A stretch of 64,000 bases of DNA from Liolophura sinensis (GCF_032854445.1 NC_088307.1:29914484-29978483), one strand, 5' to 3'; counted from the first letter of the stretch, positions 40,401-52,598 are shown. The notes: generated by a model not told the origin, from the letters alone. Program-made: numbers and translations.

Positions 40401-43400
40401 ACTAATGTGCGAACCCAGTGCTATTTTGTACTGTCAGGGAACAGACCTCCAGTGGGAATCTACTGCTATTTTTTATTGTTAGTAACAGAACACCAGTGTG
40501 AGCTTACAGCTATTTTGTATTGTTAGAGAACAGAGCTCCGGTGTGAATGTACTGCTATTTTGCATTGTTAGGCAACAGAACTGCGGTGGGAATTTACTGC
40601 TATTTTGTATTGTTTGAGAACAGATCTCCATTGTGATTGTACTGCCATTTTGTATTGTTAGGGAACAGATCTCCAAAGTGAATCGTATTGCAGCAATCTG
40701 CGGATGGTCATGGGTTTCCCCCGGGCTCTGCCCCGTTTCCACCCACCATAATGCTGGTCGCCGTAGTATAAGAGAAATATTCTTGAGTACGGCGTAAAAC
40801 ACCAATCAAATAAATAAATAAAACCAGTGTGAGTCCACTGCTATTTTGTATTGTTAGCGAACAGAACTCCAGTGTGAGTTTACTGCTATTTTGTATTGTT
40901 GGGGCACTGAACTCAAGTGTGAATCTGCTGTTATTTTGTATTGTCAGAGAACAGAACTCCAGCGGGAACCCACTGCAATTTTGTATTTTAAAAGACCAGA
41001 ACTCCAGTGGAATTCCACTGCAATTTTGTAGTCTAAGGGAACAGAACTCCAATCTGAATGTATTGCTATTTTGCATTGTAATGGAACAGAACTCCAGTGG
41101 GAATCTACTGTTTTTCTGTATTCTTAGGTAACAGAACTCCAGTGTAAATCTACTGCTATGTAATATTGTTAGGGAACAGAACTCCAATGTGAATGTACTG
41201 CGATTTTATATTGCTAGGCAACAGAACTTAGGTGCGAACCCACCGCTATTTTGTATTGTCACGGAACAAAGCTCCAGTGGGAATCTACTGCTATTTTTTA
41301 TTGTTAGTTAACAGAACACCAGTGTGAGCTTACAGCTATTTTGTATTGTTAGGGAACAGAGCTCCGGTGTGAATGTACTGCTATTTTGCATTGTTAAGCA
41401 ACAGAACTGCGGTGGGAATTTACTGCTATTTTGTATTGTTTGAGATCAGATCTCCAGTGTGATTGTACTGCTATTTTGTATTGTTAGTTAACAGAACTCC
41501 AGTGTGAATCTACTGCTATTTTGTATTGTCAGGGAACAAAAGTCCTTTGTACATGTACTGCTATTTTGTATTTTTTGTGGACAGAACTCCAGTGGGAATC
41601 TACTGCTATTTTGTATTGTCAGGGAACAAAAGTCCATTGTAGATGTGCTGCTATTTTGTATTGTTTGAGGACAGATCTCCAGTGTGATTGCACTGCTATT
41701 TTGTATTGTTAGGGAACGGAATTCCAGTGGGAATCTACTGCTCTTTTGTATTCTTAGGGAACAGAATTCCAGTGGAAATCTACTGCTATTTTGTATTGTT
41801 AGGGAACAGAACTGCAGTGGGAATCTACTGCTATTTTGTATTGTGAGGGAACAGAACTCCAGTGGAAATCTACTGCTATTTTGTATTGTTAGGGAACATA
41901 ACTCCAGTGTGAATTTATTGCCATTTTGTATTGTTATGGAACAGATCTCCAGTGTGAATCGTATTACAGCAACCTGCGGGTGGTCGTGGGTTTCCCCCGG
42001 GCTCTACCCCGTTTCCTCCCACCATAATGCTGGCCGCTGTCGTATAAGTGAAGTCCCCCGCTATTTGTATTGTTAGCGAACAGAACTCCAGTGTGAGTTT
42101 ACTGCTATTTTGTATTGTTGGGGAACTGAACTCCAGTGTGAATCTACTGCTATTTTGTATTGTCAGAGAACAGAACTCCAGTGGGAACCCACTGCAATTT
42201 TGTATTGTAAGGGAACAGAACTCCAGTGGGAACCCACTGCAATTTTGTATTTTAAGGGAACAGAACTCCAGTGGAATTCCACTGCAATTTTGTATTGTAA
42301 GGGAACAGAACTCCAGTGGGAACCCACTGCTATTTTGTATTGTTACGGAACAGAACTCCAGTGGGAATATACTGCAATTTTGTATTGTTGGAGAACAGAA
42401 CTCCCGAGTGAACCCACTGCTATTTTGTATTTTTAGGGAATAGAACTCCAGTGTGAATCTACTGGTATTTTGTGTTGTCCGGGGTCAGAACTCCAATGTA
42501 AATCTACTGCTTTTTTGCGTTGTCAGGGAACAGAACTCCAGTGTGATTTTACTGCTATTTTGTATTGTCAGGGAAAAGAACTCCAGTGTACTGCTATTAT
42601 GTATTGTTAGAAAAGAGAACTCCAGTATGAATCTACTGCTAATTGGATTGTCAGGGAACAGAGCTAAGGCGTGAACTTAATAATATTTTGCATCCTCAGA
42701 GAACAGAACTCCGGCAATAGCCTACTGCTATTCTGTATTGTCAGGGAATAGAGCTTCAGTGTGAATCTACTGGTATTTGAATCCTCAGGGAACACAACTC
42801 CAGTATGAATCTATTTCCATTTTGCATCGTCAGGGAACATAACTCCGTCGTGAATATACAACTGTTTGGAACTGTCAGGGAACAGAGCTCCAGTGGGAAT
42901 CTACTACTATTTTGAATCCTCAGGGATCAGAACTCCAGTGTGAGCCTACTGCTATTTTGTATGGTCAGGGAACAGGGCTGAGGCGTAAACCTACTGTTAT
43001 TTTGAATCCTCAGGGGATTGAACTTCCGTGTGAGTCTACTGCTGTTTTGCATCGTCAAGGAACACAACTCAAGTGTGAGGCTACTGCTATTTTGCATGGT
43101 CAGGGGTCAGAACTTTAGTGTAAAACAGCATATATAAGCTTGTTTGGTGTCTAAGTTGTGTTAGTCTAACAGTTTAGTTTACATCAGTTTAACAGTTTAC
43201 AAATAGCTAGCATCTACCAAAGTGAAAATCGTTATATCTGAATGTGACACACCTCCAAAGTGAAAGCACTTAGAGTCTTCGTGCCTAATTTAGAGTGTAG
43301 CTAATATTGGCTTTTTACACAGGGAAAACACTTTCACTGCAAAGCTTGTTCGCGGTTTTACACTCTACTGGTACTTACTGTCAGCGTCTACCCTGGCGAC

Positions 43401-45304
43401 ATAGGCATCCAAGTCGCTGTCCTCGATAAAGCCATCAAAGTTTGTGTCGAAGTCGTAGAAGAGGCCTCTGCCGACCACCTTCAGCTCAGGAACGTCCTTG
43501 TTCCACACGGTCGTGAACTCTGTGCGTGCGATCTTCCTGTCGTCTGCTCGAGAAAAGAATGAAAACAGCAACGTGTACATGTATCTTCCTCGTCAGTTTT
43601 CCGTAAACAAGTATACAATGTGTTTACAACGAACATAAACTTTCTTGACAAACCCTATGAAACTCATTTGAAACTAGCATGCAAGGTCAGAAAAATGACT
43701 CTAAAAAATTCTGAAAATAAAGAATCTTGACCATTCCCTAGAGACTGACCAGACTAAGATGATCTAGAGGTTTGTCTTAGCTTGAAGTTTACTCTTGCCT
43801 TAGCTTCATATCTGCTCTTGCCTAAGCCTGATATTTGTTCTTGTCCTAGCTGGATATCTGCTGTTACCTTAACTTGGTGTTTACACTCGCCCTAACTTGG
43901 TCTTTACTCTTGGCCTAGCTTTATGTTTACTCTCGTCTTATTTTGATGTTAACTCTCGTCCAGACTTGGTGTTTACTCTCGCCCTAGCCTAACCTTTCCT
44001 ATCTTCCTAGCTTGATGTTTACTCTCACCATAGTTTGGTGTTTACTCTTATACTAACTTGGAATTTACTCTCGTCCTAGGCTGGTGTTTACTCTCGCCAT
44101 AGCTTGATGTTTACTCTCGCTATAACTTGATATTTACTCTTACCACAATTGGTGTTCACTTTTGCCAAAATTTGGTGTTTACTCTCGTCCTAGATTGGTG
44201 TTTACTTTGGCCGTAGCTTGGTGTTTGCTCTCGTCCTTTTCGTGTCTTTACTCTCGTTACATATTAATGCTTACTCTTACCATAGTTTGGTGTTTACTCT
44301 CGTCATAGCGGGATATTTCATCTCATCATACCTTGATGTTTCCCATCCTCCTAGCCTGGTCTTTAATCTAGTCTTATATTAATGTTTATCCTCGTCCTGG
44401 CTTGATGTCCACTCTCGTCCTAGCTTGATGTTCGCTCTCGCCATATATTGATGTTTACTCTTGTCCTAGTTTGGTCTTTACTCTAGTCCTATATTAATGT
44501 TTACTCTTGTTCTAGCTTGATCTTTCCTCACTAAATATTATGATTGACCATAACGGTAAGAATGCATTATCACGTGACACATGTATTATCCCAATGAAAT
44601 ACAAACACCCAGTGTTATCATCATGATTACTATGAGACTGTTATCACAAACAAGAGGCTGTCTCTAACCTGGTGTTAAATCTGCTAATCAACATGAATTA
44701 AAAAAAACTATCCAACATAAAAAAAGTTTTAAAAGGCACTAAACAGGTCGGTATGAACGTGAAAATTCTTCATGTTGTTCCAAGGTAATTTTTGGTCTCA
44801 TTGATAATTACAGTGGCATGCAACGTCACATGTCTTTCATACTAATGGTTAAATTCATGCATTCCAAAAGACAAATACACCTTTCAGCCATTTTATTATT
44901 CATTATTGCGTTGTGGCCTAGCATATAATAGTTTCTATAGTCCCGTAGTTAAGGTCTTAGTTACCCTTTCACCTTTGAGGTCACGTGTTCCAGTAAAGCT
45001 CCCGTGTGTCCAGCTTTGGCTTCGTGTTAGGAGATTCGTTACTGTCCCAGCCAAGAGCAAAAGTTTCATCAAACCTGTGTCAGATTTTATCCAAGCATAA
45101 ACTTAACCGCCACCGAATAGTGAACATCCGTGAACTAGAAGTTAAACACCAATCAAGAGAAATAAAAAAATCCTGCTCACGGTTCAGATCATAGATGGTG
45201 AAGAGAGACTCGATGTCGGTTTTGGTCCAGTTGCCGTCATGGTTACTGTCAGCCGTGGCCCATAGCTTTGTGATCACTGCGCGCAGTTTGACAACAAACG
45301 CCAT
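37489..45304 (-). CDS. Small four-EF-hand calcium-binding protein (complete coding region, 4 exons, 130 aa)
   Basis: Exons: 45304-45181 (ATG at 45304-45302), 43543-43379, 38332-38286 and 37545-37489 (TAA). Lengths sum to 393 nt with consistent phases; split codons rebuild His42 and Ser97 inside EF loops 2 and 4, which supports the splicing. Predicted loops: EF1 19-30 (DSNHDGNWTKTD), EF2 39-50 (DLNHDRKIARTE), EF3 74-85 (DTNFDGFIEDSD), EF4 94-105 (DADSDGTVKQAE). EF1 has Trp at loop position 8, and EF1 and EF3 end in Asp rather than Glu. It starts MAFVVKLRAV, has no signal peptide or membrane segment, and ends IQVPPGTG. The layout resembles small sarcoplasmic or calmodulin-like proteins of invertebrates; no specific name is assigned. 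It is likely a cytosolic Ca2+ buffer or sensor (inference). Intron 2 is 5 kb of minisatellite. Confidence 0.9.
37602..37807 (-). mobile_element. 5'-truncated SINE family A with perfect 15-bp target-site duplication (3' flank/intron 3 side of EF-hand gene)
   Basis: AGATTAATTAATGCT flanks the element exactly at 37587-37601 and 37808-37822. The copy keeps the tail, CTTGAGTATGGCGTAAAAC, the central domain and box B region but stops at GCGGTCGC, lacking the box A half of the head. It lies in intron 3 of the EF-hand gene. This is the best-preserved retroposition signature in the window. Confidence 0.9.
38438..38533 (+). mobile_element. SINE family A, 3' fragment (EF-hand gene intron 2)
   Basis: GTCGGCCGCCCTCGTATAAG, GAAATATTCTTTAG and ACACCAATCAAATAAATAAA match the family's 3' part. 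Upstream parts are eroded. Confidence 0.75.
38900..39490. repeat. 55-bp minisatellite, ~11 nearly identical copies (EF-hand gene intron 2)
   Basis: The unit is CACAACAGGGTCACTCTGCT, GCTTGTACGTGTGTAGTAAT and CTCTTCCATACAAAA. Copies differ almost only by a T/C change in TACG(T/C)GTG. Confidence 0.96.
40691..40823 (+). mobile_element. 5'-truncated SINE family A inside the 45-bp array, copy 1
   Basis: Begins GCAATCTGCGGATGGTC and contains the central domain, CTTGAGTACGGCGTAAAAC and the AAATAAATAAATAAA tail. Preceded by the array word AGTGAATCGTATTGCA. Confidence 0.88.
41969..42052 (+). mobile_element. 5'-truncated SINE family A inside the 45-bp array, copy 2 (tail lost)
   Basis: Begins GCAACCTGCGGGTGGTC after AGTGAATCGTATTACA, the same junction as copy 1, and breaks off after GTCGTATAAGTGAAG where array units resume. 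Confidence 0.85.
43760..44525. repeat. Degenerate ~22-23 bp minisatellite (EF-hand gene intron 1)
   Basis: Diverged copies of GTTTACTCTCGTCCTAGCTT plus GAT or GGT, about 33 units. Confidence 0.85.
44905..45168 (+). mobile_element. Diverged tRNA-derived SINE-like repeat (EF-hand gene intron 1)
   Basis: A tRNA-like start (TGTGGCCTAGCA, then GGTCACGTGTTCCAG as a possible box B) is followed by a 3' end GTTAAACACCAATCAAGAGA then AATAAAAAAA, similar to SINE tails elsewhere in the window. It ends about 10 bp from the exon 1 donor. Confidence 0.5.
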
Positions 45305-45929
45305 GTTGTCGGTGGGACCAGTGCTATTAAATACAACCACACAGTATTGTGACAAAGTGAAGCGGAAACAAAACCATTCAATGTACTGCCATAAGCATAA
45401 ATATGTCCCAAAGAATCGTAAAAATTTCCACTTTCCAAAACAAACAACCTTCAAACTTATATCAATAAAAGTATGAACCTTTTACGGGCAATATTGAAAT
45501 CAGATTTAGACTGACACTAGCATTGGTTGGCTGTCCTAATGGCGGGAAAAGCGAGTTATGATGAGAATTGGTCCAGATCAAGACTAACAGGTGGTGACGG
45601 TGGTGTCATAGTCATGCGCATGCGTCGATGTCTACCTTTCGCTTTAAATTACTGCAACCAATAGCAAATTTTGTATGAAAATGTCGAACAACGCCGAGGT
45701 CACTAGGGTCACAGTGATGAGACAGGGAGAGATATCAGAACACAAAGAATACGTCTCAACCTTTCTCTCTAATAATAATTATACACGTGCATTCTCTTTA
45801 TCTTTGAACTATGTACAACATCATTCTAACCAAAACCTGAAACAATTTTATTGATGAATGTTAAAGATGTTGCTTGTCACCACCAATCAAGTGATCGGAC
45901 CATGTAATGGGCCGTCGTTTATTGGTGGT

Positions 45930-48775
45930 ATGCTGGTGGAGTCTGTTACTTGAGAAGCTACTTTACCTGGGTAAGGTCACAGCCAAATCAGTGATTAGAA
46001 AACGTGATCTTACTAATTAGCTAATAGATGCTGTCAGTAGGGAACCCACTTTACCTGACCAAAGCCACAGCCGAATCAATGATTGGAACACGTGATCTTA
46101 CTGATTGGCTGGTAGATTCTGTCACTAGGGAACCCACTTTACCTGACCAAAGCCACAGCCGAATCAGTGAGTGGAACACGTGACCTTACTAACTGGCTGG
46201 TAGATTCTGTCACTAGGGAACCCACTTTACCTGAGCAAAGCCACAGATGAGTCAGTGATTTGAGCACGTGATCTTACTGATTGGCTGGTAGATTCTGTCA
46301 CTAGGGAACCCACTTTACCTGGGCAAAGCCACAGATGAGTCAGTGATTTGAGCAGGTGACCTTACTGATTGGCTGGTAGATTCTGTCACTAGGGAACCCA
46401 CTTTACCTGAGCAAAGTCACAGCTGAATCAGTGATTGGAGCACGTGATCTTACTGATTGGCTGGTAGATTCTGTCACTAGGGAACCCACTTTACCTGAGC
46501 AAAGTCACAGCTGAATCAGTGATTGGAGCAGGTGATCTTACTGATTGGCTGGTAGAGTCTGTCACTAGGGAACCCACTTTACCTGAGCAAAGCCACAGCT
46601 GAATCAGTGATTGGAGCAGGTGATCTTACTGATTGGCTGATAGATTCTGTCACTAGGGAACCCACTTTAACTGGGCAAAGTCACAGCCGAATCAGTGATT
46701 GGAGCACGTGACCTTACTGATTGGCTGGTAGATTCTGTCACTAGGGAACCCACTTTACCTGAGCAAAGTCACAGCTGAATCAGTGATTGGAGCAGGTGAT
46801 CTTACTGATTGGCTGGTAGAGTCTGTCACTAGGGAACCCACTTTACCTGAGCAAAGCCACAGCTGAATCAGTGATTGGAGCACGTGATCTTACTGATTGG
46901 CTGGTAGATTCTGTCACTAGGGAACCCAATTTACCTGGGTAAGGTCACAACTGAATCAGTGATTGGAGCACGTGATCTTACTGATTGGCTGGTAGATTCT
47001 GTCACTAGGGAACCCACTTTAACTGGGCAAAGTCACAGCCGAATCAGTGATTGGAGCAGGTGACCTTACTGATTGGCTGGTAGATTCTGTCACTAGGGAA
47101 CCCACTTTACCTGAGCAAAGTCACAGCTGAATCAGTGATTGGAGCACGTGATCTTACTGATTGGCTGGTAGATTCTGTCACTAGGGAACCCAATTTACCT
47201 GGGTAAGGTCACAACTGAATCAGTGATTGGAGCAGGTGACCTTACTGATTGGCTGGTAGATTCTGTCACTAGGGAACCCACTTTACCTGAGCAAAGTCAC
47301 AGCTGAATCAGTGATTGGAGCACGTGATCTTACTGATTGGCTGGTAGATTCTGTCACTAGGGAACCCAATTTACCTGGGTAAGGTCACAACTGAATCAGT
47401 GATTGGAGCACGTGATCTTACTGATTGGCTGGTAGATTCTGTCACTAGGGAACCCACTTTACCTGGGCAAAGTCACAGCTGAACCAGTGATTGGAGCAGG
47501 TGATCTTACTGATTGGCTGGTAGATTCTGTCACTAGAGAACCCACTTTACCTGGGCAAAGTCACAGCTGAAACAGTGATTGGAGCAGGTGATCTTACTGA
47601 TTGGCTGGTAGATTCTGTCACTAGAGAACCCAATTTACCTGGGCAAAGTCACAGCTGAATCAGTGATTGGAGCACGTGATCTCACTGATTGTCTGGTAGA
47701 TTCTGTCACTAGGAAACCCACTTTACCTGGGTTAGGTCACAACTGAATCACTGATTGGAACACGTGATCTTACTGATTGGCTGGTAGATTCTGTCACTAG
47801 AGAACCCACTTTACCTGAGCAAAGCCACAGCTGCATCAGTGATTGGAGCACGTGACCTTACTGATTGGCTGGTAAATTCTGTCACTAGGGAACCCAATTT
47901 ACCTGGGTAAGGTCACAGCTGAATCAGTGATTGGAGCACGTGATCTTACTGATTGGCTGGTAGATTCTGTCACTAGGAAACCCACTTTACCTGAGCAAAG
48001 TCACAGCCGAATCAGTGATTGGAGCACGTGATCTTACTAATTGGCTGGTAGAGTCTGTCACTAGGGAACCCACTTTACCTGAGCAAAGCCACAGCTGCAT
48101 CAGTGATTGGAGCACGTGACCTTACTGATTGGCTGGTAGATTCTGTCACTAGGAAACCCACTTTACCTGAGCAAAGTCACAGCTGAATCAGTGATTGGAG
48201 CAGGTGATCTTACTGATTGGATGGTAGAGTCTGTCACCAAGGTACCCACTTTACCTTGGTAAAGCCACAACTGAACCAGTGATTGGAGCACATGACCTGA
48301 CTGATTGGCTGGTAGAGTCTGTCACTAGGGAACCCACTTTACCTGAGCAAAGTCTCAGCTGAATCAGTGATTGGAGCACGTGATCTTACTGATTGGCTGG
48401 TAGATTCTGTCACAAGAGAACCCACTTTACCTGGGCAAAGTCAGAGCTGAATCGGTGATAGGAGCACGTGATCTTAGTGATTGGCTGGTAGATTCTGTCA
48501 CTAGGGAACCCACTTTACCTGGGTAAAGTCACAGCTGAATCAGTGATTGGAGCACGTGATCTTACTGATTGGCTGGTAGAATCTGTCACTAGGGAACCCA
48601 CTTTACCTGGGTAAGGTCAAAGCTGAATCAGTGATTGGAGCACGTGATCTTACTGATTGGCTGGTAGATTCTGTCACTAGGGAACCCACTTTACCTGAGG
48701 AAAGTCACAGCTGAATCAGTGATCGGAGCACGTGATCTTACTGATTGGCTGGTAAATTCTGTCTCTAGAAAACTT
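45930..48775. repeat. 88-bp minisatellite, ~32 copies, with CCAAT and E-box words, 5' of the EF-hand coding region
   Basis: The unit contains GATTGGCTGGTAGATTCTGT, CACTAGGGAACCCACTTTAC, CTGAGCAAAGTCACAGCTGA and TCAGTGATTGGAGCACGTGA. Nearly every unit has two ATTGG (inverted CCAAT) words and one CACGTG or CAGGTG E-box. Homogeneous in the middle, decaying at both ends. Confidence 0.95.
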
Positions 48776-49465
48776 GCTTTGGATAAACCACCGGTGATAC
48801 GACCATCTGTTAGGTTTACGTTTGACCGTAGTTTTAGACATGTTTATGAGACATGAATACACTCAAGTGCCCCCTCAAATATTTCATCTGGTGAAGAATA
48901 CAGTTATTCTGGGAAGTATCCGGAGAAGTGTGCGACAAGCTATACTTACGTTTGGCAAATTGCAAAGGGTAAAAAACCCAGAAAGGCGATTATTAAGTAC
49001 TTCATGTTGGCAATCTGCAAATAAATAATTTGGTTGATCACTGGTAATGAAAGACAATTTATTTGTAATGAACGCTTAATTCGTTGATTTACAAGGATCG
49101 AGGGATCCTTTCATCTTTCTCCATAAGGCATGTTAATTTGGACACACGAATGTAGCTAAATGTGTCATTGGGCCGATATGATAGTCTAAACTATAGAAAG
49201 TGTGAGAAATGTATGACTCATCCAAAGACAACTAATTGCTGCGCACATCCATCCGCATGCTTCCTGCTGCAAATATCAAACGTTTTGTTTCTTCTAGACG
49301 CCCTCAAAGCGTGCACATTCCTTTGTTTTATTTTAGTGTCCACTGCACGATATCAAGCTCACTTGAGATCCTATAATTACGAGTTGTTAATCGAGTTTTC
49401 TTCTGCCGCTAAGGGAGTGTCTCCAGCTCACCCCTCACGGTGTGGCGACACAAAACAACTTACCT

Positions 49466-49600
49466 GAGTGTACGTACTCCTGGACGGTTGGAATCCAAAG
49501 AAAGCGGAAGGGACATTTATCTCTTTATTAAACCAACCTTTGCTGACGTCACGATTTCTGGCCTCACCTGATGGAGCGCGCAGGTTCTTACACCCACAAG
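49466..49600 (-). promoter_or_regulatory. Candidate promoter and untranslated first exon of the EF-hand gene
   Basis: On the minus strand a consensus donor (ACTCAG|GTAAGTTG) sits at about 49466, and an acceptor-like TTTAATAG lies just upstream of the ATG exon near 45330. A palindromic CRE (TGACGTCA, 49544-49551) and an A/T-rich TTTAATAAAGAGATAAATG stretch are about 50-85 bp upstream of the donor. If real, the 88-bp array is inside a 5'UTR intron. Inference only. Confidence 0.3.
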
Positions 49601-49609
49601 ACGAAGAGC

Positions 49610-50970
49610 TGGGACATGCATAATATTATGTTAAGCGATGTGAGGATTTGAAATTCACATCCGTTGCTATTGCATTGCTGGCAGTTTATTTTGGGGTTTC
49701 ACTTTGGGAAACTATATGACAATTACTATTCATAACTCTGTTAATCTTGTCATACCGCATGCGAATAGCGGCAAAGGTCAAACATTGGAAAGTTGGGCAT
49801 CGTGGCGTGTGAAAGCACACCTGGACGAGTGTTATCTGTCGTCTTTGGTGTCCACTTATCTGAATCAATGACATGAGAAAACTACTGTGCGCCAGGATCA
49901 TGCACAGAAAATCTCATACTACGCGTTGCTTGAGTCCAAAAAGCGACTAATTATATTTATTTAATTATAGATGGTAACTTTTGGCAAAATTGTGAATTAT
50001 ACTGGATGAATCATTTTTCTGACAAGAGCATTTCGCTTTAGATGGAGATGAGGTCAAAGCTGGTTGACAAACAGGCAATGCGCACCATTTTTACACAGAT
50101 TCATGGCAATAGTTCCAAGGTATTACAAGCTTTTGATCCACATTCCGGGATCATTACCAAGCGACTACCCACTTTATTAAAAAAATGTTTATTTATTTAT
50201 TTATTTGTTTATTTATTTGATTGGTATTTTACGCCGTACTCAATAATTTAACTATGAGTCTTAGTTAGTACACAAATAACTTTTTTTATCAACTGGAATA
50301 AATATCAACTAATGTATTTTCGTCAATTTCGATCTAATACACGATCCACACAGCTATATGTGTTATGCTATAACGTTGTATGGATTGTATATAAAAGATT
50401 ATATATTTTGTTAGCTTTGCAGAGGACATGAATGACCCCGTACGTTAACCAGCCTGAGTTCTGAACACGATCTTTACAATGCTCTTCTCGACAAGGACAG
50501 ATTTAGCGTCATTTGTGACCACCGTCTGAACCAGCTGTGTTTCCTCCCAGTCTATCACCGCAAGATAGGTGACCAGCGGACACGGTATCGTGTGCTATAC
50601 TGGGCAGCACGTCATGAACTCGGAAACGCTCACTGGTGAGCTCAAATTCTGACAAAGTCTCACTTACTGACTGTGGGGATTGAAAGGAATTCATGGGCAT
50701 GGGAAACTCATGTATGAAATAGAGGATCTAAGGTATACTTTATGGCTTTTCTGAAATGGAGATCAAGTGGCTCGCCATATTGCAAAGTGTTTTTTTTGCA
50801 ATAAAGAACGTTTTCAACTCAACTGCTCAAAAACACCCATGAACAGAAACAAATACATATATTTGACATTGTACACAGCTAAGTTAGAGTAATTTTACAC
50901 AGAAAATCTCATAACCTAAAAGATAATCAGTACGGAAAATGGGTCATACTGAGAAGACAGGATAAACCAA
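49610..50970. other. Intergenic; one SINE tail, otherwise nothing recognised
   Basis: 50186-50248 holds a minus-strand family A tail (TTATTTATTTGATTGGTATT then TTACGCCGTACTCAA). The higher-GC stretch at 50400-50700 contains no reading frame I can assign. Confidence 0.5.
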
Positions 50971-50989
50971 GAAAAATGTGGACCAAGCA

Positions 50990-51770
50990 ACAACTTACCT
51001 TTACACCGTACGGCCACAGAGAACATGTCATTATGACGCTGTACGGCCACGGAGAACATGTCATTATGATGCTGTAAGGTTACAGAGAACATGTCATTAT
51101 GACGCTGTACGGCCACAGACAATATGTCATTATGACGCTGTACGGCCAAGGAGAACATGTCATTATGATGCTGTGCGGCCACAGACAACATGTTATTATG
51201 ATGCTGAAAGGTTACAGAGAACATGTCATTATGACGCTGAACAGCCACAGACAACATGTCATTGTGATGCTGTACGGCCACAGACAGTATGTCATTAAGA
51301 CGCTGTGCGGCCACAGAGGACATGTCATTATCACGCTGTACGGCCACAGAAAACATGTCATTATGACGCTGTGCGGCCACAGAGGACATGTCATTATGAC
51401 GCTGAACGGCCAAAGAGAACACGTCATTATGATGCTGTATGGCCACAGACAGTATGTCATTATGGTGCTGTACAGCCAGAGACAACATGTCATTGTGATG
51501 CTGTACGGCCGCAGACAATATGTCATTATGACGCTGTGCGGCCACAGAGGACATGTAATTATGACGCTTTACGGCCACAGACAACAAGTCATTGTGATGC
51601 TGTACGGCCACAGACAGTATGTCATTATGATGCTGTACAGCCACAGACAACATGTCATTATCACGCTGTGCGGCCACAGAGAACATGTCATTATGACGCT
51701 GTGCGGCCACAGACAACATGTCATTATGACGCTGTACGGCCACAGACAACATGTCATTATGATAATTATG
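50990..51770. repeat. 33-bp minisatellite, ~24 copies
   Basis: The unit is CATTATGACGCTGTACGGCC then ACAGACAACATGT. Units of 33 bp without stops give open frames on both strands (up to 278 codons), not genes. Confidence 0.95.
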
Positions 51771-52009
51771 AACATCTTCATTGAGCCATGACGTATTATA
51801 CCATAACTTTCTTCAACTTACTCCTGGATATTTACATACATATTACCGCTAATATGAGCAATTTTATATTATCTTGTAAGATTGTAATATCTTGTCTTTA
51901 AATTTGTCTTCAAAAGCTCACAAACACTCATTCGCGAAGAAATACCCTCATAACTCTCGAACCTTCTAACCGCGGAAGATGCCACTGGTTGATTGATCAG
52001 GATGCTTGT

Positions 52010-52517
52010 CTTTAAAGGAGGAGGAAACAAGAAAACAATGACACTAGGCTGAAAAGAGCACGGCAAAGCTGGCATAAATCGTTCAGCTCATCGCGTCCTC
52101 CATCTTTAACGCCCTGTAATTTTTATGCTGGGGGTGTGTTGCCTCTCAGCCAATGAGAGTCGTTAAATATACCGGCTTGTTCGTGTAAGCTCGGAGCTCA
52201 GGTCCAACATTCCGGCTTCCCGATCGTCAAGTGGAAAACGAATTGTACTGTTCTCTACCTTCTGGGAAGAAAAGTTCTATCGGAAATGTACGAACTGCAC
52301 TTCGGCGATTTCCAAATGCAATTCTCTTCCTAAAACAGAAGGCTTCAGGACTAGTTCTTAGGCAAAATGGAGTCGCCCACAGCGGATTTTGGCGCTGACT
52401 TTATTTATAATTTATCAACTTGAGGTACATATTAGAATTTTTATGGCATGCACCTGCGAGGAAATGCATACTCTTTTCAATGGTATTTGTTTGATATTTA
52501 ACTTTTTCTCCTTTAAT
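52010..52517 (+). mobile_element. MITE-like dispersed repeat, copy 2
   Basis: Starts CTTTAAAGGAGGAGGAAA and ends TTTTTCTCCTTTAATG, an imperfect terminal inverted repeat. Colinear with the 10.9-kb copy (AGCTGGCATAAATCG, GAGAGTCGTTAAA, TACGAACTGCACTTC, AAAATGGAGTCGCCCA) except for small indels. Confidence 0.78.
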
Positions 52518-52534
52518 GCCTTGTTCATACCAGG

Positions 52535-52598
52535 TACGAGTTCAAATGCCCTGTTTCCTCCAAAGTGTAATGCTGGCCGCCAGCCAAATAAATAAATT
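52535..52598 (+). mobile_element. SINE family A-like fragment
   Basis: CCCTGTTTCCTCCAAAG, GTAATGCTGGCCGCCAG and CCAAATAAATAAAT match the central and tail parts with the middle deleted. Confidence 0.6.

Larger units (their letters stand above)
39490..43115. repeat. 45-bp minisatellite, ~75-80 copies (EF-hand gene intron 2)
   Basis: The unit is GAACAGAACTCCAGTGTGAA, TCTACTGCTATTTTGTATTG and TCAGG, moderately diverged. Two truncated SINEs sit inside it. Multi-unit blocks are repeated, for example around 40450-40640 and 41287-41460. ORFs of up to 159 codons on both strands are repeat read-through. Confidence 0.95.

Noticed and set aside
39508-42674. ORFs of 100-159 codons with LLLFCIVREQNSS-like repeats
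   Set aside because: 45-bp array translated (15-residue period); open on both strands and interrupted by SINEs.
50916-51791. 278-codon (-) and 230-codon (+) ORFs
   Set aside because: 33-bp array with open frames on both strands.
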